Source of the DNA: a virus
IMG/VR virus record: IMGVR_UViG_3300049459_000170
Span: 1 to 58,205 of that record
Reading direction: 5' to 3' (one strand)
DNA length: 58,205 bases
Shown here: piece by piece, positions 40,804 through 48,342 of the stretch
Layout of the letters: each line of letters starts with the position of its first letter
Position numbering within the stretch: position 1 is the stretch's first letter
Program-made: the position numbers and the translations under genes
Notes under the pieces: generated by a model
Database searches by the model: none
What the model was told of the DNA's origin: nothing
Seen by the model: only the letters and a program-made list of their open reading frames with translations

Positions 40804-40995
40804 TCATGCCACTTCGCTACCACTGACCAGTGCTTCTTCGTACAAAGCCTCGATCGCCTTGCCGGTCTCGTAACGAACACCGGCGCCTTTACTGGCGCGG
40901 TGAATTGTTGGCTGGGTTGTTTCTGTGCGGTCCGCGATCGCCTGTTGGGAAAAGCCCATGGCGAACAAGTCACACAGCATTTGTTGAATCGTCAT
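40804..40995 (-). CDS. Cro-like repressor
   Basis: 63 residues, MTIQQMLCDLFAMGFSQQAI followed by ADRTETTQPTIHRASKGAG: a compact helix-turn-helix. GGAGG ahead of the ATG. First gene of the minus-strand early operon, divergent from the CI-like gene across three operators. Confidence 0.85.
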   Translation of the reverse strand: MTIQQMLCDLFAMGFSQQAIADRTETTQPTIHRASKGAGVRYETGKAIEALYEEALVSGSEVA

Positions 40996-41006
40996 AGGTG
41001 CCCTCC

Positions 41007-41071
41007 AATCCGGCAGCGTATTAATTTTATGATACGCAAGCGTATTGGAACAGGCAATACACTTCCGTAAT
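41007..41071. promoter_or_regulatory. Operator region OR-like: three repressor sites with the cro promoter
   Basis: Three 16-base sites of the form AATACG-N4-CGTATT: 41007-41022 (AATCCG...CGTATT), 41031-41046 (GATACG...CGTATT), 41056-41071 (AATACA...CGTAAT), centre spacings 24 and 25. On the minus strand TTGCCT, 17 bases, TATCAT (41060 to 41032) forms the cro promoter overlapping the middle site. Confidence 0.75.
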
Positions 41072-41092
41072 ACGTTTTTCTATTGGTGGCCA

Positions 41093-41761
41093 ATGCACAT
41101 CGGGGACCGGATATTTTCCGAAATGAGCGCGAAGGGATGGAGCGAGGGCGAACTGGCCAGACAAGCTGGAGTGACCCAGCCGACCGTCCACAGAATCATT
41201 ACCGGCGAATCGAAATCGCCGAAGCGCGATAATGTAGAGCGCATCGCTAAAGCGCTTCGAATTCCCAGCAAATGGCTATGGGACGGCGGGCCGAAACCAG
41301 ATCTTGTCGGGGTTTTCGACGCCAACGTCGAACCTGCTTCGGGCCCGGTGCGGTATTACGAGTATCCAGAAATCAGCTGGGTGCAGGCCGGCACAGCCAC
41401 GGAGGCGCTGGAGTTGTCGAATATCGCAATGTGTGAAGTACACCCATCAGATGCATGGGCGGGGCCGAACGGTTTTTGGCTGAAGGTCAAGGGGCCGTCC
41501 ATGACCACTACGAACGGCATGTCTTTCCCTGAGGGTATGGTGATTCTGGTCGCGCCAGGCTTCGACGTGGAGAGCGGACAGTATGTCGTGGCTAAAATGG
41601 TTGACACCAACGAGGCGACATTCAAACAGTTTGTATGGGACTCTGGTCGGGCATTCCTCAAGCCTCTTAACTCAGCATTCCCTACCGTGGAAGTTGATAG
41701 CAAGTGGCTGATTGTAGGTAAGGTCATTGATGCTAAGTGGCCTCGATCGGTTCTGGCTTGA
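41093..41761 (+). CDS. CI-like repressor with S24 self-cleavage domain
   Basis: 222 residues from ATG 41093. Helix-turn-helix about 20-45 (LARQAGVTQPTVHRIITGES), linker, cleavage site A99-G100 (WVQAGTATE), and LexA-type dyad S136 (KGPSMTT) and K168 (YVVAKM). Maintains lysogeny at the operators upstream and at 42.5 kb, and should be inactivated by RecA during SOS. Confidence 0.9.
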   Translation: MHIGDRIFSEMSAKGWSEGELARQAGVTQPTVHRIITGESKSPKRDNVERIAKALRIPSKWLWDGGPKPDLVGVFDANVEPASGPVRYYEYPEISWVQAGTATEALELSNIAMCEVHPSDAWAGPNGFWLKVKGPSMTTTNGMSFPEGMVILVAPGFDVESGQYVVAKMVDTNEATFKQFVWDSGRAFLKPLNSAFPTVEVDSKWLIVGKVIDAKWPRSVLA

Positions 41762-41806
41762 CGCTTACGAAATATCACAATCACTATTGGGCAATGGAGA
41801 GCTCGG

Positions 41807-42445
41807 ATGAAAACTGTTACGGCCGGCGTGTTCGCCATTCTTGTTTTGGGCGTCGGGTGGCTATCTTGGAATAAATACCAATCTGTTCAAGAGACAGAAG
41901 CAGCGGCGCAAGCTGCACAGACAACAGCGGTACAGACCGAGCGACAGCTCAAGGCCAAGGGTGAAGACGGAATCACCTTTGCAGAGTACTTCAAGCGAGC
42001 TACATCTTCCATTGATAGCCTTGATGAGATTGAAGCCGGCCTCCAGGCCAGGGCATGGCAGCATAAGCCCACAGACCGAGATGTCGCCGTTGCCTTTATA
42101 GAGCAATGTAAAGCCATCATTCGCTCCGAGCAGGCCAACACTCGGTTGCTCATGAATGTAAATAGCGCTCAGAAAATAAATGACTCTGCAAAAAAAGAGC
42201 TAAGTCAGGCTAATACCTCTGTCTCGATAGATTGGGCGCTTAAGAGATATAAGCAAACGAGTGACGAACTGATCGCAGCACTACAAGAGCAAATCGCCAG
42301 CTCCAAAGCAAGTGCAGCCAAAGTCGAAAAGCTTTTAGCGGCAGATGACGTAGTGAAAAAAGCATTTGGCAAAGGTAACGGGCTGAGCGCCGCCGTTTCC
42401 GAAACCCTCAGAAAGGCGGTTGCAGCCGATAAATCTGATAGCTGA
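41807..42445 (+). CDS. Membrane-anchored coiled-coil protein co-transcribed with CI
   Basis: 212 residues; GGAG seven bases ahead. N-terminal signal anchor (MKTVTAGVFAILVLGVGWLS), then an Ala/Gln-rich coiled coil facing the periplasm. It is between the CI gene and a strong terminator, so it should be expressed in the lysogen. That makes it a candidate superinfection-exclusion or host-modifying protein (inference). Confidence 0.7.
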   Translation: MKTVTAGVFAILVLGVGWLSWNKYQSVQETEAAAQAAQTTAVQTERQLKAKGEDGITFAEYFKRATSSIDSLDEIEAGLQARAWQHKPTDRDVAVAFIEQCKAIIRSEQANTRLLMNVNSAQKINDSAKKELSQANTSVSIDWALKRYKQTSDELIAALQEQIASSKASAAKVEKLLAADDVVKKAFGKGNGLSAAVSETLRKAVAADKSDS

Positions 42446-42467
42446 AGGCCCGTTGCCCACCCCCGAG

Positions 42468-42492
42468 ACCCGCTGACGAGCGGGTTTTTTTT
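42468..42492 (+). terminator. Intrinsic terminator ending the CI transcript
   Basis: ACCCGCT (42468-42474), loop GACG, AGCGGGT (42479-42485), then T run to 42492. Confidence 0.85.
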
Positions 42493-42508
42493 CGCCCACC
42501 AAAAAAAT

Positions 42509-42552
42509 AATACGGGGGCGTATTGACGCGTGTTAATACGCTCACGTATTGT
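42509..42552 (+). promoter_or_regulatory. Second operator region (OL-like) with early plus-strand promoter
   Basis: Two perfect sites AATACG-N4-CGTATT at 42509-42524 and 42535-42550 (spacing 26), the same motif as between cI and cro. TTGACG (42523-42528) and TATTGT (42547-42552) 18 bases apart form a promoter lying between and over them. Lysogen repressor should therefore block the rightward early operon. Confidence 0.78.
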
Positions 42553-42579
42553 TTACCCATCGCAGCGGCAACGCCGCGA

Positions 42580-42607
42580 GCAGGGTGAGAGCCCTGCCGC
42601 TCTTTAA
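42580..42607 (+). promoter_or_regulatory. boxA-containing nut-like leader element
   Basis: Hairpin GCAGGG (42580-42585) / CCCTGC (42592-42597), directly followed by CGCTCTTTAA (42598-42607), an excellent match to boxA of rRNA leaders and nut sites. About 30 bases downstream of the promoter. A second small hairpin, TACC-CAATG-GGTA, follows at 42632-42644. Suggests transcription antitermination in the early operon. Confidence 0.65.
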
Positions 42608-42637
42608 AAACCAGACGTGACCACCGCGACGTACCCA

Positions 42638-42760
42638 ATGGGTAGGAAAAAGCTAAACCGTCGCCCACGCAGCCTCTGGATAGCTGCCGGGCTCGCCACA
42701 TTGCGAGCACGCCACACCATGCAAGCCAGCCAGGAAGAACACCGAACACGAAATGTGTGA
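42638..42760 (+). CDS. Arg-rich 40-aa protein right after the boxA leader
   Basis: MGRKKLNRRPRSLWIAAGLA, then TLRARHTMQASQEEHRTRNV. No clear ribosome site at ATG 42638, which lies in the small hairpin, or at the upstream GTG 42617. Its start is basic like the RNA-binding arm of N-type antiterminators. First frame of the operon. A role in antitermination is an inference. Confidence 0.45.
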   Translation: MGRKKLNRRPRSLWIAAGLATLRARHTMQASQEEHRTRNV

Positions 42761-43105
42761 CCAGGCCAGAGATATGAATCCGGCGATGCGCATGGAACGG
42801 AACAAACACCATAGGAGGAAACAGCCAATGCCCCAGTAAGACCAGCCGGGAAACGGACCGGCAACCCACGACGGACTGCCCACCTCAACGGGCCGCCGAG
42901 CTGCAGTTGGCAGTCGTGTAGCGAACACCTAACCCCATGACCACGAAGCTGAAGCCGAAATACGCAACGTGAACAGGGAAGCTCAAGGCCGAACAAATCG
43001 GAGCGCGAAGCCATCGGCGGCGTAGCGCGAACAGGTTTCACTGGCTGGCCTTGGATGCTCAGGGCCAGACGGGAAATCAACCGAACACACATGGAGCCGA
43101 AGACA
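42761..43105 (+). other. Early leader gap with mini reading frames
   Basis: About 345 bases without a normal gene. It has a 21-codon frame at 42774-42839 (MNPAMRMERNKHHRRKQPMPQ); inside this, AGGAGG precedes an in-frame ATG-CCC-CAG-TAA (42828-42839), a three-codon minigene. No other feature seen. Confidence 0.4.
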
Positions 43106-43882
43106 ATGGATCAGACCCTGCAGCAACTACTGGCCGAACGCGTTACGCGGTACGCCCAGTCAGATCGTCCTCAACAGCTGATCGATGAGGGCATCGACAA
43201 GATGTTCAAAAGCGTCGTCGAGGACGCGTTCCGCTCCTACGGCACCATTGGCGAGTCAATCAAAGAAGCTGTGAAGAAAGCGTTTCCGGCGAACGTCACC
43301 GACGTTTTCGAACTGCAGCGTTACAACGCCATGATCGCTAATGCCCTGCGCGAACGTTGGGAGGCTTCAGGTATGGAATCTACGATTCTCGCCCAGGCAG
43401 ATGCATCCATTGCCGAGGTTTTGACAGGTGAAGGCCTGCTCACCGGCGAGGTTTCGCTTAAAGCGCTCCTGGAAGAGTTCGTCGACGCTCACAAAGAAGA
43501 AGCTGCACAGGAGCATTGGAGCGCGCCGGAAATTCGCATAACCGAAGATGACTCCCATACCCGGAAATTCATCCATGTCTACTTCGACCCGACACCGGAA
43601 GGAGGAGATCGCTACAGCTATAACCGAGAGCGACGCAGCGATTACTCGCTGAAGCACAACCTGCACGTGATGATCGAGGGCGTGCGCGACACCGAAGACC
43701 GCTGGCGCCCAAAAGTTGAGTTCGGCCAGGTGTACAGCGCCCAGCTCGACGAAAAGAAGATCACGCTGAAGAAGACCGTTCGCAGCAAATGGGAGCGGAT
43801 GCTTGCATCGCTGTACTTCGGCAACGCCGTTCTCTTGATCGACTGCGAGGAAAGCGACTTCTCGTACGGCTTCGACGACTGA
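43106..43882 (+). CDS. Hypothetical early phage protein (258 aa)
   Basis: Starts MDQTLQQLLAERVTRYAQSD (ATG 43106, GGAG nine bases ahead; ATG 43091 possible). Helical N-terminal half and beta-rich C-terminal half ending CEESDFSYGFDD. No family recognised. First large gene of the rightward early operon. Confidence 0.7.
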   Translation: MDQTLQQLLAERVTRYAQSDRPQQLIDEGIDKMFKSVVEDAFRSYGTIGESIKEAVKKAFPANVTDVFELQRYNAMIANALRERWEASGMESTILAQADASIAEVLTGEGLLTGEVSLKALLEEFVDAHKEEAAQEHWSAPEIRITEDDSHTRKFIHVYFDPTPEGGDRYSYNRERRSDYSLKHNLHVMIEGVRDTEDRWRPKVEFGQVYSAQLDEKKITLKKTVRSKWERMLASLYFGNAVLLIDCEESDFSYGFDD

Positions 43883-43961
43883 CCCCAGCCTGCGCGGATA
43901 TTTCACTGATGCAGCTTGCCAACAGGCTGCATTGGGAAATCCCCCAACCTGAGGCACCACC

Positions 43962-44408
43962 ATGTTAGGCATTTTCGGAAAGAAGTTTAAAAAGGCATCA
44001 GCAGAGGCAACCGCGGCCATGTCGAAAAACGTGAACCGCGACCTGATGCAAGCCGTTGTTTATGGAGCGATCTTCATCGCCGCGGCTGACGGCGACCTCG
44101 CTGAAGCGGAACTGAAGAAGACCGAGAAGCTGATCGCAAACAACCCGCTGCTCAAAGGCTTCGGAGCCGAACTGAGCGACACGATCGACCGTGCAGAAGC
44201 GGACTTCAGAGATGGTGGCCGCCGCATCCTGCGCCAGAACGCCGAGAAAGAGCTGAGTGATCTGAAGCACTCGCCGGAAGAAGCGAAGACGGTAATGAAC
44301 ATCATGCTGACCATCGCAGATGAAGGCGGTATCGACGACGCCGAGCGCAAAGCACTGGAGCAAGCAGCCAAGTGGTTGGGGCTGAACCTGAAAGATTTCG
44401 AAGACTGA
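43962..44408 (+). CDS. TerB-like tellurite resistance family protein
   Basis: 148 residues. Contains AVVYGAIFIAAADGDLAEAE and MLTIADEGGIDDAERKALEQ, the two acidic metal-binding helix pairs of TerB-like proteins (DGDL and EGGID). GAGG ahead of the ATG. Cytoplasmic or membrane-peripheral; TerB domains are linked to stress and phage response. Coupled to a small membrane protein. Confidence 0.85.
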   Translation: MLGIFGKKFKKASAEATAAMSKNVNRDLMQAVVYGAIFIAAADGDLAEAELKKTEKLIANNPLLKGFGAELSDTIDRAEADFRDGGRRILRQNAEKELSDLKHSPEEAKTVMNIMLTIADEGGIDDAERKALEQAAKWLGLNLKDFED

Positions 44409-44578
44409 TGGCCTGGGTCAAACGGATGGGGGGCCGCTTGCGGGCACTCCTCATCATAGCCCTGCTCGTTGGCGTGGTACTGATCGACTCGGTGTCTCGA
44501 ATCATCAGCATGTGCGCTGACGGGTTCCTCGCGGTGCTGATCTTGTTGCTGATCTGGCCGCTGATCAAAAAGCCCTGA
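44408..44578 (+). CDS. Small membrane protein coupled to the TerB-like gene
   Basis: 56 residues: two hydrophobic segments (RALLIIALLVGVVLIDSV and GFLAVLILLLIWPLI). ATG overlaps the terB-like stop (TGATG), so the two are translated together. Probably a membrane partner or anchor. Confidence 0.65.
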   Translation: MAWVKRMGGRLRALLIIALLVGVVLIDSVSRIISMCADGFLAVLILLLIWPLIKKP

Positions 44579-45410
44579 CTCATCCTTCTGCCCATTCAAC
44601 GAGTGGGCAGCGGGATGCAGAAGCGGCGTGGAAAGCAGACACGCAGCGCAACGTAGCTCCGAGCGCACCTGAACGACCGGAGAGGTGGTTACCAGGTTGT
44701 AACACTGGGTAAAAGAATCGGCGGAATCGCGAGTCCACCATCGCCCGCAGAGAGAAAGGCTTTGTCGGCCTATGAGGATAGCCGGAGTAGCGCCCGGCCT
44801 TCTGCATCAATCGGCGAATAGCTCAACCCGCATTGCGCAGGGTCAGCGCCAACCTGGTATTGGCGAGCTCCCTCGATCTGGCACGAGCGCCGTGACAGCC
44901 GGAAAGACGGCCCGATGCCCTGGTACTCCCCAGCACCAGGCCGCATTGGAGTGTGATCTGAATGCGCAGGCTGATGCGCGGATAAGCGAAGCGGCTAAGC
45001 CCTTGCCTCAGTAGTGAATTTCTCAATGCCGGGATCAGCTCCGGCCAGATCACACCCCAATGCGCCAGATGTAAGGCAGAACCTTGCAACTCGCAGAATC
45101 GCGTGGACGAGCACACACCAGCCAAGCTGGCCCCCTGCGTAAACAACCATCCGGGTTTTTCGGAGGGTTCACCCTCACACGGAGGATTTGCAGCCATGTA
45201 AACGACAGCTACCGGGCCCTGCCACATGCAGCGCCAGGCGAATCGGTTCACGTACGGAGGCGTTTGTGAACCTGGATGAAAGAAAAGCCCGGTTTCGACT
45301 GGGCTTTTTTTCGAACCGCGTTTACCCGCCAGCACTCTCCCCTGCGCCCAACGGCAAATAGCAGGCGGTCAGAGTGCTGACGAGTACACGCAACCATCTG
45401 AGGAAAGGAC
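44579..45410 (+). other. Long gap without a convincing gene, possible leader or RNA
   Basis: About 830 bases. A frame at 44772-45014 (80 aa) has no ribosome site. GGAGG precedes a start-stop ATGTAA at 45196-45201. A GTG frame at 45266-45361 (31 aa, MNLDERKARFRLGFF) has GGAGG ahead but overlaps a terminator. Several inverted repeats suggest a structured transcript. Confidence 0.4.
45284..45311 (+). terminator. Intrinsic terminator in the early operon gap
   Basis: AAAGCCC (45284-45290), loop, GGGCTTT (45301-45307), T run to 45311. Downstream early genes to integrase would need antitermination or their own promoters. Confidence 0.75.
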
Positions 45411-45746
45411 ATGAATCAGACCATTCAACAACAGCGCGCCATTCTCGATGTGCTGCTCCAGCGCACCGCTGCGGCCCGCTCTGAATTCAACGCAAAGCCG
45501 CGCTTCGTGGTCATCCCGCACCAGAACAACCTGTTCGGCGTCGTCGACAGACAGACCGGCGTCGAGCGTGCAGAGGTCGCGGGCCACAACAGCGCCTGCC
45601 AAGCCGCTCAGAGCTTCGAGAACGTGGCGGACTTCACCCAGGCGGCGCAAGTAACCGTCGGCAACTTCGCACGGTTGATGCTGCGCTGGACGGCTGCCTT
45701 CACCGCGATCCTTGCTTGCTTCGTCGCGCTTGGGCATGTGTCGTGA
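45411..45746 (+). CDS. Hypothetical phage protein with C-terminal membrane segment
   Basis: 111 residues, MNQTIQQQRAILDVLLQRTA; GGAAAGGA ahead. Soluble beta region (RFVVIPHQNNLFGVVD) and a C-terminal hydrophobic helix (WTAAFTAILACFVALG). GTGA overlap with the next gene. Confidence 0.65.
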   Translation: MNQTIQQQRAILDVLLQRTAAARSEFNAKPRFVVIPHQNNLFGVVDRQTGVERAEVAGHNSACQAAQSFENVADFTQAAQVTVGNFARLMLRWTAAFTAILACFVALGHVS

Positions 45747-45979
45747 ATTTCTCACCGCAGGCTGATCCCCGCAAAAAGATCATCGAGGACCTTCGCGCCC
45801 AGATTGACCACTTCATGGCAACCGGTAAGAAGATCCAGCCGCTCGAATCATTCCCAGAGCAGCGACCGCCAGCAGCTCGCAGCACTTACATCGACCCCGA
45901 AACGGTACTAAAGCGGAAGCGCCCGCGGCTGAATCCGGCCGAGCGAACGCAGATACGCCGGATCACGGAGGCGATATGA
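45743..45979 (+). CDS. Hypothetical basic phage protein
   Basis: 78 residues from GTG 45743 overlapping the upstream stop. Helix (DPRKKIIEDLRAQIDHFMAT), then Pro/Arg-rich C-terminus (VLKRKRPRLNPAERTQIRRI), likely nucleic-acid binding. ATGA overlap with the next gene. Confidence 0.6.
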   Translation: MNFSPQADPRKKIIEDLRAQIDHFMATGKKIQPLESFPEQRPPAARSTYIDPETVLKRKRPRLNPAERTQIRRITEAI

Positions 45980-46437
45980 GCAAGCGCAAGCCCTGCAACC
46001 GGAAAGCCCAGGTTGCTCGCAGTCTTCGTTCGCTCCTGAGCACCAACCATGCCGCCGTGATCAACATTGATCCAAGCGGTCTGCAGATCATGGTCAGCTG
46101 GAAGAACGGCAAGCAGATCCGCGCGATACAGGTCGCCGAGGCTCTGTGCGATATCCCACACCGCTGGACGATATACATCGCCGGCATCTGCGTACGTCAG
46201 GACGGCGCCCAGTACATCAAGTCAATCGACATCAGGCCGGACGGCATTCACCGAGCTGCAAGCCTGACCGACGTGGTCGAGCACTTCTACAACGAGGTGA
46301 AGGACGAATGTAATCCGAACCACCGCGTGGGTATGGGATGGCTGGCGGTGCCAGGCATTGTGCCAATACCGGAAGCGCAGCTCTCCGCCCTATTCGCCTC
46401 GGTCGGCGCCTGGAACCAAGTGAAGGTAGCCGCTTGA
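45976..46437 (+). CDS. Hypothetical phage protein (153 aa)
   Basis: GGAGG six bases ahead of ATG 45976. Basic start (MSKRKPCNRKAQVARSLRSL), alpha/beta domain with HRWTIYIAGICVRQDGAQYI, C-terminal helix. No family recognised. Confidence 0.65.
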   Translation: MSKRKPCNRKAQVARSLRSLLSTNHAAVINIDPSGLQIMVSWKNGKQIRAIQVAEALCDIPHRWTIYIAGICVRQDGAQYIKSIDIRPDGIHRAASLTDVVEHFYNEVKDECNPNHRVGMGWLAVPGIVPIPEAQLSALFASVGAWNQVKVAA

Positions 46438-46528
46438 AACGTGTCTTCAAATCTCCGCAACAGCGAAAACGTAATCCTCAACACAAACTCCCACCAAGCG
46501 GGCTGCAGCCCATCTCGGAGAAAGCACC

Positions 46529-46876
46529 ATGCCCACCCCTACGGATACCACCGAGTTCTTCGAAGAGCTGAACGGTGGCGCCTTCGCCAGCCAGATCGGC
46601 CACGCCCTGTCGGAGGTCGCCGCCGGCGTCGTCGATCACGGTAAGGCAGGGAAGCTGGTCATCACCCTGGACTTCAGCCAGATCGGTGAATCCCACCAGG
46701 TGAAGATCAAGCACAAGCTTGATTACAAGGTGCCGACCAAGCGCGGCACGCGTAGCGAGAACACCAGCCTCGATACGCCAATGCATGTCGGTACCGGCGG
46801 AAAAATCTCGCTGTTCCAGGAGAAGCACGACCAGCTGTTCACCCGCGACGAAGCGCCGATCAAACCGCGCGACTGA
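46529..46876 (+). CDS. Hypothetical early protein upstream of DUF2303 gene
   Basis: 115 residues, MPTPTDTTEFFEELNGGAFA; GGAG eight bases ahead. Contains KLVITLDFSQIGESHQVKIK and ends with a positively charged tail. In Pseudomonas phages it commonly accompanies the DUF2303 gene (from memory). Confidence 0.7.
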   Translation: MPTPTDTTEFFEELNGGAFASQIGHALSEVAAGVVDHGKAGKLVITLDFSQIGESHQVKIKHKLDYKVPTKRGTRSENTSLDTPMHVGTGGKISLFQEKHDQLFTRDEAPIKPRD

Positions 46877-46917
46877 CCTCCCCGCTCCACAACCTACCTC
46901 ACGAAGAGACCTGACGA

Positions 46918-47730
46918 ATGTCCCTGACCAAAGAAGCGATTCAACTCATCACCGACACCGCGCTGGAAGCCACCGGCAAGTCGCTGGCCACCTTCACGCC
47001 TACCGCCGTACTGCCGGAAGGCGCAAAAGTGCTGGATCTGGAGAAATTCCAGGAAGGCCGTAGCCGTTTCCGTGGCACCTACTCCACCCACGCCCTGGCC
47101 GACTTCGGCGCGTATGTCGCCGACCGCGCGGGCGAAGGCGCCCGCGGCTTCATCAACCAGGACGAGATGAGCTGCGTCCTGCTGTTCAACCTGGGAACCA
47201 CCGAGCAGCCAGGGCATGCCGACGACCGCGCGGTGCTGAAGCTCAAGGCAACCGCCGGCTACACCGCTGCCCAGGCCATCGCCGGCCGCGGCATGGCGCA
47301 GAAGGACCTCAGCGACTGGATTGAAGACTGGCACCAGTACCTGACGCCGGTGGACGACGACGGCAAGGCGATCCCAGTGGCAAAGGCCATTGCCGCCGTG
47401 CGCACCATCACCATCAAGGCGACCAGCGAATCGGAAACCACCGTCGGCGACACCAGTGCCAGCCGCAGCGCCATGGATCAGATCGAGGCGCGCAGCAAAG
47501 AAACCCTGCCGGCGGCCCTGCAGTTCCACGTCGTTCCGTTCGAGGGACTGACAGAGCAGCTGATCACCCTGCGCATTTCGGTCATCACCAGCGGCTCTGT
47601 GCCGGTGCTGAAACTGCGCTGGGTTGGCGAGGAAGTGCAGCGCGAGGCGATCGCCCAGGAGTTCAAGGCGGTGCTGGAAGCGCAGATCGGCGATGCGGCT
47701 AAGCTGTCGCTTGGTAGCTTTGCAGCCTGA
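46918..47730 (+). CDS. DUF2303 (YfdQ-like) protein
   Basis: 270 residues, with LEKFQEGRSRFRGTYSTHAL, FINQDEMSCVLLFNLG and DWHQYLTPV, the DUF2303 pattern seen in E. coli CPS-53 YfdQ. Function unknown; typical of early phage regions. Last gene of the core early operon before the cargo region. Confidence 0.85.
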   Translation: MSLTKEAIQLITDTALEATGKSLATFTPTAVLPEGAKVLDLEKFQEGRSRFRGTYSTHALADFGAYVADRAGEGARGFINQDEMSCVLLFNLGTTEQPGHADDRAVLKLKATAGYTAAQAIAGRGMAQKDLSDWIEDWHQYLTPVDDDGKAIPVAKAIAAVRTITIKATSESETTVGDTSASRSAMDQIEARSKETLPAALQFHVVPFEGLTEQLITLRISVITSGSVPVLKLRWVGEEVQREAIAQEFKAVLEAQIGDAAKLSLGSFAA

Positions 47731-47740
47731 AGTCAAAGTC

Positions 47741-47777
47741 CCGCGCCACGCATTGCGTTTTGCCAATCGTGGCGCGG
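47741..47777. repeat. Long inverted repeat between convergent genes
   Basis: CCGCGCCACG (47741-47750) and CGTGGCGCGG (47768-47777) form a ten-pair stem with a 17-base loop, between the DUF2303 gene (plus) and the cargo gene at 47828 (minus). No T run follows, so it may be a processing or factor-dependent termination structure. Confidence 0.6.
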
Positions 47778-47827
47778 AAACTGGATCTGGCCTATCAGCG
47801 TGAAGCGTTGCGAATAGCTGAGGACGT

Positions 47828-48238
47828 TTAGCCGAAGATGATCGGCAATGAGTTGATGACAGCAGCTACCATCGATGGCACCCAAGACCCTGCCAATGCG
47901 TCGAGCACGCCTTTGATGATTCCTCTGTCAGGCTTCTCTTTCTTCAACTCCATGGAAATCTTTTCGAGAGCCGCGACCAAGCTTCCGATTTGCTCATTCA
48001 TAGCCTGATCTGCCCGGCCTTGAGCGATCTCTACTGAGGAGCCGTCAACGACTACCTTATTCCCAATCGCGGTCGAGCCAGGCGCTCCGCCGCTTGCGCT
48101 GTTGATCTGACCAATACCTCCATTGGTTACTGACACAGCCTGACCTACAACTTTCATCTGAATCACGAATTGGCCGGGATTCTCCTTGAGGCTTTTCGCC
48201 AACGCATCGACTATCTGTGCAGCAGCTTCATTGGTCAT
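47828..48238 (-). CDS. Cargo protein with hydrophobic C-terminal helix
   Basis: 136 residues, opposite in strand to the early operon. N-terminal helix, a beta segment (FVIQMKVVGQAVSVTNGG), a flexible Gly/Ser region, an amphipathic helix (SLVAALEKISMELKKEKPD) and a hydrophobic end (GSWVPSMVAAVINSLPIIFG). The layout could suit membrane insertion or a toxin. No family recognised. Confidence 0.6.
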   Translation of the reverse strand: MTNEAAAQIVDALAKSLKENPGQFVIQMKVVGQAVSVTNGGIGQINSASGGAPGSTAIGNKVVVDGSSVEIAQGRADQAMNEQIGSLVAALEKISMELKKEKPDRGIIKGVLDALAGSWVPSMVAAVINSLPIIFG

Positions 48239-48342
48239 CGCTCTCTCCTTGATCCGGCCCCATGCCGGTCACCACGTATAGCCCACCACCAACCTATTCG
48301 CCACCGAACTTTCGGAGGCTTGATTCTGCTTGGAGCATTTCT

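Noticed and set aside
42408-43092. Long minus-strand frames over the early leader
   Set aside because: They run against the promoter, boxA and terminator features and have no ribosome sites.
44060-44668. Minus-strand frame of 202 codons
   Set aside because: Shadow of the TerB-like gene and its membrane partner.
46894-47766. Minus-strand frame of 290 codons
   Set aside because: Exact shadow of the DUF2303 gene.
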